From: Bacillota bacterium
GTDB taxonomy: Bacteria > Bacillota > Clostridia > Lachnospirales > Lachnospiraceae
Assembly: GCA_023436065.1 (NCBI GenBank)
Contig: JAEZKU010000062.1
Span: 1-64,000 of the forward strand
Length of the DNA: 64,000 nt
Direction of reading: 5' to 3'
Below, piece after piece: positions 7,156 through 16,742 of the stretch. The translations under genes were made by a program, and so were the position numbers. The notes beneath the pieces were generated by a model. The model did no database searches and was not told the DNA's origin. It saw nothing but the letters and a program-made list of their open reading frames with translations. Position 1 is the stretch's first letter. Each line of letters begins with the position of its first letter.

Positions 7156-9579
7156 CTATGCATTACGATACTTCATAAGGAAGACAAATTCCTTCAGCCA
7201 AAGCTTGACAAGCGGATTCTTTTCTCGTTGGAGTTCTGCCAGTCCACCCTGAAATATAACCACCTTCTCCAACTCATCCTCTGTCACAGCTTCATCCGCA
7301 TAGCGAAATCTCATATAGATCTTTGCAACATCCAAGAAGAGGATCTTGTTAAATATATAATGATCCCTTACCCTATCTGCCAGCATCTGTATTGTCTCCT
7401 GCTCCTCCAGACCAAAGCCCTCCTGTTTCAGAATGGTGAGAATCCGAAGGAACGTCAAATACATCTTTTTACTGCTGTCTGCTTTATGGTACTGCTTACG
7501 GTATCGAAGCTTCAGACTGTTATAGTAGATTACTAACAGACTGAGTAATATGAACACGGTAGCAAAAGTTACAATAATACCATACACTACCTCATTTACC
7601 TTCTTCACCTTCTTGGTCGGTTCCGGTTTCTCATCTTTTAGTGTCGGCTGCATAGAAGCATTGAGCTCCCCTTCATAATGATTCCGATATTGTTCCGGTA
7701 TCTCGGGGGCTACAGGTGCAGCAGCATCTGCCCAAGTCGAATATCGTGTACTGTAGTATGGTGCGGTGGCTTCGAACGGGATCCAGCCCACACCTTCAAA
7801 ATAAGCTTCTGCCCAGGCATGTGCCTGACTGTTCTTGACCGGATACATCCCCTTCTTATCCCGGTTTTCAAATTTCGCTACAAAGCCCTCCATATAGCGC
7901 GTTGGAATCCCGATGCATCTTCCCATCACAGCCATAGCGGTCGCATAGGAAGTACAGTAACCTTTCTTATTTTCAAAAAGAAAATAGTCAATAAAATCCA
8001 CATCCTCAGGTATCTTCCCCGGGGACAGTGAATACTCGTATTGGCTCAGATAAGCTTCAATTGCCTTCAGCTTATCATATTTGGTGTCGTAACCGGCAGT
8101 AATCTCTTCTGCAAGCTTCTTTACCCTATCCGGCAGTGTATCCGGTAGCTGTGTATAATTTCTCTTAATCAGTTCAGCCCGATCACCCAGCACCTCATAG
8201 ATGTCCCAACGATTCTCAAAACGCATTGACTGGCTCAGAGCTAATATGTTCTTACCCAGATACTCCAGGGAATCAAGCTTTACACTAGCTGCTTCATCAT
8301 AAGAGAAATTCTCCGCCTCCCGCAGCATGTTAACAAAGGCATCGCCATTCAAATTCATCTCATAAAAGGTGGTCTCATACATGGTTCCACGACCTGTTAC
8401 CTTGTTGAATACAATATTGGGTTTATCCTTTAGTGGTTCCTTCGTATCCCCCAGCGGTATGAAATAACTGGATTTCAGCGGATAGAAAAGGGTCTTGGTC
8501 TTAATACTGTCATATTTGACCTTGAACATTACCCGGTTGAGAAACTTGTTCTTTTCAAGGACTTCCTTATCCTGTCTGGCCAGTGCATAGGAAAGTTCCA
8601 TAAAATCAAGTCTATATTCCTCTTCATTCGGCAGGGTTTCCTCCGTACATTTATCCCAACTGCTGCCGGTATAGATGCCACTGACAGAACCGATCAGGTA
8701 GATTGCACGGCTGGTTGAACCTCCGCTGATCTTTAATGCCACCTTATTATCCTTAATCAGAGTACGGCCATTATTATTCAGGTCACCTTTATTTTCCGAA
8801 TAACCGGTAAGGCTGAGGCCGAACTCGCTGGGATGCTTTCCAAAATAATAGTCCAGATCTAATTTCCAGTCCTCAATCTGTCGTATCACATTGCGGTAAG
8901 TTGTTTTCACAATGGTCCATTGAATTGGCTCCTTTTTCGAGGGAAGAGAGATTGCCAGGACTGCAATCATCAAGCAGATCGGTGCCAGATAAAGGATGCT
9001 CTCCTTCTTCTCCTTTTTCCCTGCTTTCTGCGTATAGATAATTCCATAGTATTCCACTAAGATGGAGAGGAAATAAAAGACGCTGATGCAGACCACTGCT
9101 TTACTGATCTCATACTTATTGACACTAAGGACGACCAAAGATATAAATATTACTATTGCCAAAACTACCTTTAAAATCTGCCGTTTTGTTAAAATAAAGA
9201 ATAACCATACTCCCAGAAAACCGGCTAAGATCAAGGAAAAAAGCGCAAATTTCAAGGAATAGAGCTCCTCCGATCCGTCATAAGCAGTCACCCAGCCGGC
9301 ATATTCCTCCAGCCATAAAAAAGGGTTAAACTTTCTTATCCAGAAAATCAATGCCAGGATTGGAAAAATGCTTGCGATTACCAGATAAGTTATTGCGTTC
9401 TTTCTATTGATATTAATCAGATAAATCAGCAGTGCCGGTAAAAAGGATAAAAACGCACTCAGAAAAATAGACACCCTGAGCTCATAATACTGATTAATTA
9501 TCAGTGCTAAAGCCCATCCCAAGGCCATGCTCAGCAAGGCATGATAAATCTGATATAGTCTCTCCCGATTCTTTAACAT
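7156..9579 (-). CDS. Membrane-bound transglutaminase-like protein (TgpA type)
   Basis: At 807 residues, this protein has six or seven N-terminal transmembrane segments (about 12-215) and a long extracytoplasmic region. A transglutaminase core follows, with Cys near 543 (GYCTSYATAMA) and His near 585 (SQAHAWAEAYF), then GWIPFEATAP in place of the usual DPT/EPT. One further membrane helix lies at about 668-692, followed by a cytosolic tail of about 110 residues. This TgpA/DUF3488-like architecture accompanies MoxR and DUF58 genes in many bacteria, as here. It is the third gene of a MoxR-DUF58-transglutaminase operon (gaps 37 and 69 bases). Role: probably cell-envelope protein processing or cross-linking; the biological substrate is unknown for this family. 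Confidence 0.9.
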   Translation of the reverse strand: MLKNRERLYQIYHALLSMALGWALALIINQYYELRVSIFLSAFLSFLPALLIYLININRKNAITYLVIASIFPILALIFWIRKFNPFLWLEEYAGWVTAYDGSEELYSLKFALFSLILAGFLGVWLFFILTKRQILKVVLAIVIFISLVVLSVNKYEISKAVVCISVFYFLSILVEYYGIIYTQKAGKKEKKESILYLAPICLMIAVLAISLPSKKEPIQWTIVKTTYRNVIRQIEDWKLDLDYYFGKHPSEFGLSLTGYSENKGDLNNNGRTLIKDNKVALKISGGSTSRAIYLIGSVSGIYTGSSWDKCTEETLPNEEEYRLDFMELSYALARQDKEVLEKNKFLNRVMFKVKYDSIKTKTLFYPLKSSYFIPLGDTKEPLKDKPNIVFNKVTGRGTMYETTFYEMNLNGDAFVNMLREAENFSYDEAASVKLDSLEYLGKNILALSQSMRFENRWDIYEVLGDRAELIKRNYTQLPDTLPDRVKKLAEEITAGYDTKYDKLKAIEAYLSQYEYSLSPGKIPEDVDFIDYFLFENKKGYCTSYATAMAVMGRCIGIPTRYMEGFVAKFENRDKKGMYPVKNSQAHAWAEAYFEGVGWIPFEATAPYYSTRYSTWADAAAPVAPEIPEQYRNHYEGELNASMQPTLKDEKPEPTKKVKKVNEVVYGIIVTFATVFILLSLLVIYYNSLKLRYRKQYHKADSSKKMYLTFLRILTILKQEGFGLEEQETIQMLADRVRDHYIFNKILFLDVAKIYMRFRYADEAVTEDELEKVVIFQGGLAELQREKNPLVKLWLKEFVFLMKYRNA

Positions 9580-9648
9580 CCTTCTACCCCTTCTTATAAC
9601 ATCCCTATTCTTAATTATTATTGCTCTATTCCGATACTATCCTTTGCT

Positions 9649-10842
9649 TCACATTACTTCCTGGCTCAGTATATCTGCAATCTCATCCTCAGACATGATC
9701 TGGTAGATATCTATTCCGGAATTCTTCATACCGTCAATTATTTTCTTCGTCTCCTCCGACACATCATCACTGACAAATAAAACGCAGATATGGTTCCCGC
9801 CTGATATTGCCTTTAAAGCTTCCAGATACAGCTCCTTGGTCAGACTGTGGGTGGCAGCCACATAGAACACACCCCCGCCATTGCGTACCAGATGCTCTTT
9901 CAGCAGCATGCTGACAGGAATCGCACTCTTAAAATCAATACGGACACAGGCCTTATAAAATGTATTAAAATCTTCCTTTGAATTAATATCGACGTATTTT
10001 AGACCCTCCAGTTCATAAATGATCTGGGATGGAGTCCCCCTCTGTGCATAGAAATTCGCAATTGCCAGTACACTCTCGATAATCTTATCTTCGGCAATTA
10101 CGACCTTAAGATCATCTTCCTTAATCTTCATTAAGTCCATGAACAATACAATCTCCGCCTTCGGGATATACTGATATTTTCTGGTGATCAGCTGATGAAG
10201 CCGGGCTGTCGCTTTCCAATGGATTCTCTTTCGGCTGTCACCGGGGAAATATTTTCTTACCTCCGTATCCAGCTCTTCTTCCGCCGAGTTGGAAAACCGC
10301 ATGGGATTCTTCACATCATTCTGCGGCGGGGCAATCCCTAATCGCTCCAGCGGCACTACTCTTGGCAGAACTACTGCCTTAAGCTTACTTGTAATAGGAT
10401 AAGTGATATTAAACAGATATAGAAAATCTGTTACCTCGATCGAGTCAACACCAACGTGATACTCACCCCTGTAATTACATTTGATTCTCGTCTCCAGATG
10501 CTCACTCTCACTGGGAAGAAGACTGTATTCTGCGATTTTATTCGCCGCTTCTATCGTAGACTTATCACTGAGGAAATTCACCTTGACATTACGGAAGGTA
10601 ATATAATCCTCATTCGCAATTACAAAGGAGTAGGTCGTCCAGTCGCCCTTGACTACCAGATAAGCCTCCATGGTTTGATAAATCTTAAAGCGGAAATATA
10701 CGTAAAGCGTATACAAAAAGGACATCACCGGAATTAACAGCGTCAGATAAAAAAGAGCATAAGAAATATTACCTCCGTAAAAGGAGGCATAGACGCTGCT
10801 TCCAATGATTGCTCCTGCAAAAATCAAACGATTAATTCTCAT
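9649..10842 (-). CDS. DUF58 (vWA-like) membrane protein
   Basis: This 397-residue protein carries two adjacent N-terminal membrane helices (about 5-45) and the DUF58 signature RKYFPGDSRKRIHWKATAR at about 193-212. A von Willebrand factor A-like fold follows, with the strand IVLFMDLM; the usual DxSxS metal site is degenerate (DLMKI). DUF58 proteins work with MoxR AAA+ ATPases, and the gene lies directly between moxR and the transglutaminase gene. It is probably a membrane adaptor presenting substrates to, or activated by, the MoxR ATPase. Confidence 0.88.
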   Translation of the reverse strand: MRINRLIFAGAIIGSSVYASFYGGNISYALFYLTLLIPVMSFLYTLYVYFRFKIYQTMEAYLVVKGDWTTYSFVIANEDYITFRNVKVNFLSDKSTIEAANKIAEYSLLPSESEHLETRIKCNYRGEYHVGVDSIEVTDFLYLFNITYPITSKLKAVVLPRVVPLERLGIAPPQNDVKNPMRFSNSAEEELDTEVRKYFPGDSRKRIHWKATARLHQLITRKYQYIPKAEIVLFMDLMKIKEDDLKVVIAEDKIIESVLAIANFYAQRGTPSQIIYELEGLKYVDINSKEDFNTFYKACVRIDFKSAIPVSMLLKEHLVRNGGGVFYVAATHSLTKELYLEALKAISGGNHICVLFVSDDVSEETKKIIDGMKNSGIDIYQIMSEDEIADILSQEVM

Positions 10843-10879
10843 TCTCTACTCCATTCGTACGAACACCCTGCTATTATTC

Positions 10880-11836
10880 CTATAATTCATTTATTTGCTG
10901 CGCGAGTACCGGAACAGGGACCTTGGCAACTACATTCTTCAATACCTTTTCCACCTTGGTCTGGGAAAGTCTTGCCTCAGGTGACAGAATAATACGATGG
11001 GATAATACCGGTTGAACCAGCTTAAGGATATCATCCGGAATGCAGTAATTTCTTCCGTTGACATAAGCATAGGCCTGCGCAGCACGAAGCAACGCAAGAG
11101 TGGCTCTCGGGCTTGCGCCGAGGGCTATATTGTTGTCTCTTCTGGTCTCCGTCACAATCTTTGTAACAAAGTTAATCAGGTCCTGCTTAACCTTGACGGA
11201 CTCTACTTCCTGCTGCATCGTAATGATGTCCTCTCCCTTAACAATTGCCTCCAGCTTCTTCCCGAGCTGATGATTAAGGAAGCGATCCGCCATAACCTTT
11301 TCGTCACTCAGCTGAGGATATCCGATCGATATCTTCATCATAAAACGATCCAGCTGAGCCTCGGGCAGATTATAGGTACCCAGATAATCAATGGGATTTT
11401 GTGTCGCAATCACCATAAACGGTCTGGGAATCGGATAGGTTACACCGTCAACGGTAACCTGCTTCTCTTCCATCGCTTCCAGTAAGCTTGCCTGAGTCTT
11501 CGGTGAGGTACGGTTGATCTCATCCGCAAGAATAATGTTATTCACTATGGCACCCTTTGTGTACTCAAATTTACCGGTCTGAAGATTATAGATTGAAAGA
11601 CCCGTAACATCGCTGGGCAGTGTATCCGGTGTAAACTGGATTCGGGTAAAGCCGCAGTTTATCGTCTGGGCGATTGTCTTTGCCAGAGTAGTCTTTCCCA
11701 CTCCCGGAACATCCTCCAGCAGCAGGTGTCCCCCCGCCAGCAGGGTAATCAGAGTGAATTCTATTACTTCCCTCTTTCCGACAATGATCTGCTCCATGTT
11801 ATTTATGATTTCATTGACACGTTTTTGATTCTCCAT
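10880..11836 (-). CDS. MoxR-family AAA+ ATPase
   Basis: The 318-residue ATPase contains Walker A (VPGVGKTT, about 43-50), Walker B (IILADEINR, about 101-109), sensor 1 (ATQNP) and a C-terminal lid with SPRATLALLRAAQAYA. It is typical of MoxR/RavA-type chaperone ATPases in length and motifs. It is the first gene of the MoxR-DUF58-transglutaminase operon, with no other gene between it and the mtnN terminator region upstream. Predicted role: ATP-driven maturation of the membrane partners. Confidence 0.92.
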   Translation of the reverse strand: MENQKRVNEIINNMEQIIVGKREVIEFTLITLLAGGHLLLEDVPGVGKTTLAKTIAQTINCGFTRIQFTPDTLPSDVTGLSIYNLQTGKFEYTKGAIVNNIILADEINRTSPKTQASLLEAMEEKQVTVDGVTYPIPRPFMVIATQNPIDYLGTYNLPEAQLDRFMMKISIGYPQLSDEKVMADRFLNHQLGKKLEAIVKGEDIITMQQEVESVKVKQDLINFVTKIVTETRRDNNIALGASPRATLALLRAAQAYAYVNGRNYCIPDDILKLVQPVLSHRIILSPEARLSQTKVEKVLKNVVAKVPVPVLAQQINEL

Positions 11837-11950
11837 CCTCGTTCCCTCTTCTTTTTCTAGTTATTGTAATCCCTTCCATTATTATACTTTAGCTATAATG
11901 TATAATGCAAGGTAAGAATTACATTACATTTTGTAATTTTTATAGATAAA

Positions 11951-11999
11951 AAAGGATGTTTCCTGATCGATCATTCATTTGATATCAGTAACATCCTTT
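11951..11999 (-). terminator. Intrinsic terminator of mtnN
   Basis: AAAGGATGTT (11951-11960) pairs perfectly with AACATCCTTT (11990-11999). Read on the minus strand the stem is followed by a run of T (TTTTTT with the stem end, 11953-11946). It lies 23 bases after the mtnN stop. Confidence 0.75.
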
Positions 12000-12022
12000 A
12001 ATAATTGTTGTGTTTTCCGTTC

Positions 12023-12721
12023 CTAGAGCCTTTGAACCAGTCCGTTCACCAGCTTTACTGTATTCCTGATTGCGATTTCTTCAAAATCCTTATAGATCAT
12101 CGTCGCACTGTGATCTGCCTTATCGGAGATTGCCCTGATAATCAGAAAAGGAATATGATTAAGGTAAGCGGTATGCGCTATTGCCGCTCCCTCCATCTCT
12201 GTACAATAACCCTCAAAATTCTCTATGAGCCAGGTTTTCTTCTCAGAACTTGAGATAAACTGGTCACCGCTGACAATTCTTCCTGTATGAACACCGATTT
12301 CGGGAACCACCTCCATACAGACCTCTTTCGCAAGCTTAATCAACCTCTCATCCGCTTGAAAGATGGACTGCTCCATTCTTGGGATGACGCCGTGGGGGTA
12401 TCCGAAGCCTGTTGCATCCATATCATGCTGCATCGTATCGGTAGAAAGAACAATGTCTGCAATATCAATCTCATTTCTCAGGGATCCAGCTATTCCGGTA
12501 TTAATTACCGCATCTACCTGAAATAAATCCGCCAGAATCTGAGTGCAGACAGCTGCGTTCACCTTACCGATACCACAGCGGACCACGACAACTTCCTTCT
12601 CAAAAAGTTTACCTTCATAAAATTCCATGGTTGCGACTATCTTAACTGTGACATCCTGCATCTGACTTTTTAAAATGTTTACTTCTTCATCCATAGCACC
12701 AATGATACCAATTTTCTTCAT
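12023..12721 (-). CDS. mtnN: 5'-methylthioadenosine/S-adenosylhomocysteine nucleosidase
   Basis: This 232-residue protein starts MKKIGIIGAMDEEVNILKSQ and carries the family's catalytic and ribose-binding elements: Glu in AMDEE, the GIAGSL segment, CTEMEGAAIAH and the catalytic Asp in AISDKAD. It cleaves the glycosidic bond of methylthioadenosine, S-adenosylhomocysteine and 5'-deoxyadenosine in the methionine salvage/SAM recycling pathway. I place the start at ATG 12721, 8 bases after AAAGGAG; the longer frame to 12760 includes the ribosome binding site. Single-gene unit with its own terminator. Confidence 0.95.
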   Translation of the reverse strand: MKKIGIIGAMDEEVNILKSQMQDVTVKIVATMEFYEGKLFEKEVVVVRCGIGKVNAAVCTQILADLFQVDAVINTGIAGSLRNEIDIADIVLSTDTMQHDMDATGFGYPHGVIPRMEQSIFQADERLIKLAKEVCMEVVPEIGVHTGRIVSGDQFISSSEKKTWLIENFEGYCTEMEGAAIAHTAYLNHIPFLIIRAISDKADHSATMIYKDFEEIAIRNTVKLVNGLVQRL

Positions 12722-12809
12722 ATGCTTCTCTCCTTTGTGTCTATATTGTATCCGATTCATTATTAAACTTCAATATAAAGGATAAAAATGTCAATCCCAT
12801 AAATATCAT

Positions 12810-12838
12810 TTGCAAATTTTTGCTCTCTGAGATACAAT
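12810..12838 (+). promoter_or_regulatory. Sigma-A promoter of the TSCPD-murG unit
   Basis: TTGCAA (12810-12815) and TACAAT (12833-12838) are separated by 17 bases. The predicted leader is about 70 bases, ending in AAAGGGAATCTGAA before the ATG at 12915. Confidence 0.6.
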
Positions 12839-12914
12839 GTACTCGGTTATGAGTAGCCGGAGACTAAGCCATCTCATACACTAGATTAGATTTACAATAG
12901 AAAGGGAATCTGAA

Positions 12915-13160
12915 ATGATCTACAAAACATCGGGCGTATGCAGCCGTGAAATCTGCTTCGAAATAGACGAAGAAACCAACACCATTACTGACCTCCATTT
13001 TGTCGGAGGTTGTAGCGGTAATACCGGCGGGATTTCCCGTCTTGTTGTCGGTATGAAGGTGGATGATGTGATCCGTAAATTAGAGGGAGTGACTTGTGAT
13101 TTCCGCAAAACCTCCTGTCCGGATCAGCTGGCCAAAGCATTGAAGGAATGGAGGTCCTAA
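12915..13160 (+). CDS. TIGR03905-type TSCPD domain protein
   Basis: This 81-residue protein matches the short TSCPD family: [19 protein letters not shown] and a C-terminal [15 protein letters not shown], the TSCPD motif itself. Four cysteines ([19 protein letters not shown]) suggest metal binding. The same domain is found at the C-terminus of some ribonucleotide reductases and as free-standing small proteins in Clostridia, without an established function. Its stop TAA is one base away from the murG ATG, so the two genes are translationally coupled. Confidence 0.85.
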   Translation: MIYKTSGVCSREICFEIDEETNTITDLHFVGGCSGNTGGISRLVVGMKVDDVIRKLEGVTCDFRKTSCPDQLAKALKEWRS

Positions 13161-13161
13161 T

Positions 13162-14226
13162 ATGAAACGTATCGTATTGACCGGAGGAGGCACTGCAGGC
13201 CATGTTACACCGTGCATCGCTTTGTTACCTCAGCTTACACAAGAGGGCTTTGATATCCAATATATCGGTTCTTACAACGGAATAGAGCGTAAGCTGATAG
13301 AAGAGTATAAAATTCCATACCATGGTATATCCTCCGGAAAGCTGAGAAGATATTTTGATATAAAGAACTTCTCCGACCCGTTCAAGGTATTCAAGGGCTA
13401 TCTGGAAGCGAGCAAGCTTTTAAAGAGTCTCAAACCGGATGTCGTTTTTTCCAAAGGCGGTTTCGTTACGGTTCCTGTTGTTATGGCAGCCAAACATCAT
13501 AAAATTCCTGTAATCATACATGAGTCGGATATGACCCCGGGTCTTGCGAATAAGCTTGCACTTCCTTCTGCAACAAAGGTGTGCGTGAATTTCCCGGAGA
13601 CCTTAAAATTTTTCCCTGCAGGAAAGGCAGTTCTGACCGGAACACCGATACGTAAGGAGCTTTTCTCGGGTAATAAACTGCGCGGTCTTGATTTTTGCGG
13701 GTTTTCTGCAAATCGACCCGTACTGCTCATTGTTGGCGGCAGCACCGGTTCCCGTGCAATCAATGACGTAATCCGTGGTATGCTTCCTACTCTGCTCCGC
13801 GATTTCCAGATCATCCATCTCTGTGGAAAAGGTAATTTAGATGAACGCTTCCATGATACCGCAGGTTATGTGCAATTCGAATATATCCGTGCGGAGTTAA
13901 GCGATTTACTTGCAGCCTCCGATATCGTCATCTCCAGGGCAGGGGCCAATGCCATCTGTGAGCTTTTGGCACTGAGAAAGCCCAATATCTTAATTCCGCT
14001 TTCTGCAGCGGCCAGTCGGGGTGATCAGATACTCAATGCGGATTCCTTTGAGCATCAGGGCTTTTCCTATGTCCTTAAGGAAGAGGACTTAAGCCTTGCT
14101 AACCTTATGGAGGCAATCAGTACGGTAAACGAGAAGAAACAGGATTACATAAATGCCATGGAAAAAAGTGAGTTGAATAACTCTATCGATACTATCGTGA
14201 AATTAATCAAGGACGCCGCGCAATAA
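13162..14226 (+). CDS. murG: UDP-N-acetylglucosamine--N-acetylmuramyl-(pentapeptide) pyrophosphoryl-undecaprenol N-acetylglucosamine transferase
   Basis: This GT-B glycosyltransferase (354 residues) begins [21 protein letters not shown], the MurG glycine-rich loop. It carries the C-domain donor motif [11 protein letters not shown] and the segment [33 protein letters not shown] that contacts UDP-GlcNAc. It converts lipid I to lipid II on the inner face of the membrane. Here it is not in a division/cell-wall cluster but pairs with a TSCPD gene, a known arrangement in Clostridia in which murG is detached from dcw. It ends before a strong bidirectional terminator. Confidence 0.93.
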   Translation: MKRIVLTGGGTAGHVTPCIALLPQLTQEGFDIQYIGSYNGIERKLIEEYKIPYHGISSGKLRRYFDIKNFSDPFKVFKGYLEASKLLKSLKPDVVFSKGGFVTVPVVMAAKHHKIPVIIHESDMTPGLANKLALPSATKVCVNFPETLKFFPAGKAVLTGTPIRKELFSGNKLRGLDFCGFSANRPVLLIVGGSTGSRAINDVIRGMLPTLLRDFQIIHLCGKGNLDERFHDTAGYVQFEYIRAELSDLLAASDIVISRAGANAICELLALRKPNILIPLSAAASRGDQILNADSFEHQGFSYVLKEEDLSLANLMEAISTVNEKKQDYINAMEKSELNNSIDTIVKLIKDAAQ

Positions 14227-14259
14227 TTGAATCAAAATGTTGTAAGATACATATAATAT

Positions 14260-14302
14260 TACGGGAAGGGTTATAGGCATCATACCTATAATCCTTCCCG
14301 TA
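14260..14302. terminator. Strong bidirectional terminator
   Basis: Arms 14260-14277 and 14285-14302 form an 18-bp stem (one G-T wobble in DNA terms) with a 7-base loop. It lies between the convergent murG and HIT-protein genes. The stem core is ACGGGAAGG / CCTTCCCGT. Confidence 0.85.
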
Positions 14303-14341
14303 TCTTATGCAACTTAATGTTATAACCCTAAACCGTTATTC

Positions 14342-14755
14342 TTATAGTCTTCCTGCGATGGCTGCTGCCAGAGCTGCCGCTTCACCGTCTTCATATTTTC
14401 CCTGTGGCCAGGTGGTCTTCACCTGATCACCCTGATATCTCGGGATCAGATGCATATGGAAATGGAAGATGGTCTGACCTGCTGCCTCACCATTATTCTG
14501 CAACAGGTTCATCCCGTCACAGTTTAGCTCCGCCTGCATTGCCTTTGCTATCTTTCTTGCGATCAAAAGACCCTTCGCTGCTGTGTCATCATCCAGTTCA
14601 AAAAGATTTGCGCAATGTTTCTTGGGAAGGATGATGGCATGCCCCTTAGCCGCAGGGAAGATATCCATAATCACCTTAAAATCCTCGTCCTCGTAAATAG
14701 TTGCCGAAGGAATCTCTCCGGCAATAATTTTGCAGAAAATACAATTACTTTGCAT
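14342..14755 (-). CDS. HIT-family nucleotide hydrolase/transferase
   Basis: The 137-residue protein has the histidine-triad motif HFHMHLIPR at about residues 97-105, and the N-terminal CIFCKIIAGEIPSATIYED that is characteristic of the HinT/HIT branch with a zinc-binding CxxC. Such proteins hydrolyse adenosine phosphoramidates and related nucleotides in the cytosol. Ordinary housekeeping gene, single unit, GGGAGGTG ribosome binding site in front of the ATG. Confidence 0.93.
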   Translation of the reverse strand: MQSNCIFCKIIAGEIPSATIYEDEDFKVIMDIFPAAKGHAIILPKKHCANLFELDDDTAAKGLLIARKIAKAMQAELNCDGMNLLQNNGEAAGQTIFHFHMHLIPRYQGDQVKTTWPQGKYEDGEAAALAAAIAGRL

Positions 14756-14866
14756 AAAGCACCTCCCGTGTCGATTGTTGTTCCTTCATTTTTATTGCAT
14801 GATCTTCCAAAATTTGATACTATAACTATTATAGTAAGCTAGGTTATAACCAAAGGGGGCTAAAGC

Positions 14867-15619
14867 ATGATATCCGAATATAATAATGACACGCTTGCCG
14901 GTATGATAAAGGCCAATCCGGAACTGGAAAATATCATTCAGACAATCATAGCAGCCAACAAAAATACTACCTCCATGTTTATGCATGAGCTACGTAATCC
15001 CCTGGCTCTGCTGAAGGGTACTGTACAGTATATTGAGATGAAGCATCCGGAAGTAAAGGATTTCAAGTATTGGGACCAGGTACCGGAGCTGATCAATGAT
15101 ATGGAAAATATTATGCAGGATGCATCTATGTTAAATAACTCCACGCTGCTGAACAGGGAAGAGACAGATCTGATTGCGCTGTTAGACAGCGTTATCAGCA
15201 ACTTTATGCCACAGGCCCTTACTCAGCAGATTGATCTTTCCTTGAAAGTAACTCCCGGCTGCGAGAAATATTATACCTCATACAACTGTGATAATGGCAA
15301 ATTAAAACAGGTATTTACCAATATGATCAAAAATGCTTTTGAGGCCACAAAACCCGGAGATTTTATTCATATCTGCCTGTCGGCTTTTCCCGAGGATAAG
15401 AAACAGCCCGGTAAATTATCTATTACCTTAAGCAATAATGGACAAACCATTCCCGAAGCAGCCTTGGAAAGCATCTTCCAGCCCTTTGTCTCCTATAAAA
15501 AGGGCGGAACCGGTGTCGGTCTTGCACTGGCTCAGAAGGTCATCAATCTCCACTATGGCAGTATCTCTGTTACCTCTGATGAAAGCCTGACCACCTTTAC
15601 CATACTGCTTCCGTTATAG
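14867..15619 (+). CDS. Soluble sensor histidine kinase, short form
   Basis: This protein has 250 residues and no membrane segment. The phospho-acceptor His40 lies in FMHELRNPLALLKGTVQYIE, a HisKA box. The HATPase domain occupies about 135-250: N box NMIKNAFEATKPG, LSNNGQTI in place of a DNG motif, and G box KKGGTGVGLALAQKVINLHYG. There is no sensor domain and no response regulator nearby, so it must be an orphan. The short, cytosolic, KinB/Spo0B-like layout would fit feeding a phosphorelay such as Spo0A activation, but that is inference only. The gene stands alone between terminators. Confidence 0.85.
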   Translation: MISEYNNDTLAGMIKANPELENIIQTIIAANKNTTSMFMHELRNPLALLKGTVQYIEMKHPEVKDFKYWDQVPELINDMENIMQDASMLNNSTLLNREETDLIALLDSVISNFMPQALTQQIDLSLKVTPGCEKYYTSYNCDNGKLKQVFTNMIKNAFEATKPGDFIHICLSAFPEDKKQPGKLSITLSNNGQTIPEAALESIFQPFVSYKKGGTGVGLALAQKVINLHYGSISVTSDESLTTFTILLPL

Positions 15620-15640
15620 GGTTATTGCGATTATGCTTTG

Positions 15641-15695
15641 AAAACCTTCAGGATATGATTGTTTCTCCTCGTAGAGACATCCACCTGAAGGTTTT
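15641..15695. terminator. Bidirectional terminator with internal hairpin
   Basis: AAAACCTTCAGG (15641-15652) pairs with CCTGAAGGTTTT (15684-15695). A second 6-bp stem (GTTTCT / AGAGAC, 15661-15678) lies in the loop. It separates the convergent kinase and flavodoxin-SCP2 genes. Confidence 0.8.
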
Positions 15696-15740
15696 ATTAT
15701 GATTGATCTATGTTTGCTCCTTAATGCTCTCGGTCGGTTA

Positions 15741-16742
15741 TTACAATATATTAAACTGGAAGACCTGATCAAAGGTACGGAGCGTCTTAAAGTTCCCCTT
15801 TGCAGTAAGTTCACCCGACATAAAGGCTCCCTGAAAGGTAATCCGTCCAAGTACCAGCCTGTTCATGACAGCATGGGTAGTCTTTGCCATCACATCTGAA
15901 TCCGGTTTATCGCCATAGTAGCATTTCAATCGCTTGTTGTTAACTTCTACAACCAGGTTCTTCTTCACGTCGGATAACTCGATGCAGTAGGATGCCGTAA
16001 AGTCATCGATCGGATGGAAGTTATCCTTGAGATTCTTAATAAAGTCCTGGCTTCCTTCCCCGTCACTGTTACTGTCCAGCATCTCCTTAAACATCTGGGT
16101 CAGCTCTTCAATATCCTCTTTTTGCTTTTTCACATAAGTATCATCCGAAACGTAGACGGAAAGCTGTTCACTTTCCTGGGGAGTAAGCACGATCGTACTG
16201 CTTCGCAGTAAATTCTGCTTCACTGCCGCATTGCTGGTCGGCAGGATCTTCGTCTTTTGATGAATGGTACGGTAATAAGCCTCTGCTTTCTTCTCTATGA
16301 TTTCAGCAAAATCCTTATTTGTCTCAAATTCAACATGCTCCTCCACATAGGCACCCAGACCGCTAACCGGGATTCCTCCTAGTATTTCCCAGGCTTTGAT
16401 CAAAAATAGTTCTGCGTCCCGTTCTCCATAGGTGCTTGCAATAGCAACCGGCAGCATATATAGCTTGCTCAGCCTGTCCTTATCCGCATAGAGCCAGCAG
16501 GCATCCAGAAACTGCTGCATCAGTCCGCCGATACCGAACCATTCTACACTGACAGCGAGGATGACCCCATCGGCTTCCTTCAAAGTCTTGGGAAGCATCG
16601 AAATCCCATTCTTCTCTTCATAAAGATTATATCTTGTGACCTGAACCCTAAGTTCTTCCAATACTGAGGTCAGCTTGCTTATGACATAGAGCGTCGGGTC
16701 TTCGATCAACCCTCTGCCGCCATAATAGATATTAATTTTCAT
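15741..16742 (-). CDS. Flavodoxin-like NAD(P)H reductase fused to an SCP2-like domain
   Basis: The 333-residue protein has an N-terminal flavodoxin/FMN-reductase-type Rossmann-like domain (about 1-165), with ADGVILAVSVEWFGIGGLMQQFLDAC as the region around the FMN loop. The C-terminal domain (about 230-333), SYCIELSDVKKNLVVEVNN...AKTTHAVMNRLVLGRITFQGAFMSGELTAKGNF, is of the SCP2 sterol-carrier type, a small lipid-binding fold. The combination suggests a flavoprotein handling a hydrophobic substrate at the membrane. Its ATG overlaps the stop of the upstream rhomboid gene by 4 bases, so the two are coupled. Confidence 0.75.
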   Translation of the reverse strand: MKINIYYGGRGLIEDPTLYVISKLTSVLEELRVQVTRYNLYEEKNGISMLPKTLKEADGVILAVSVEWFGIGGLMQQFLDACWLYADKDRLSKLYMLPVAIASTYGERDAELFLIKAWEILGGIPVSGLGAYVEEHVEFETNKDFAEIIEKKAEAYYRTIHQKTKILPTSNAAVKQNLLRSSTIVLTPQESEQLSVYVSDDTYVKKQKEDIEELTQMFKEMLDSNSDGEGSQDFIKNLKDNFHPIDDFTASYCIELSDVKKNLVVEVNNKRLKCYYGDKPDSDVMAKTTHAVMNRLVLGRITFQGAFMSGELTAKGNFKTLRTFDQVFQFNIL

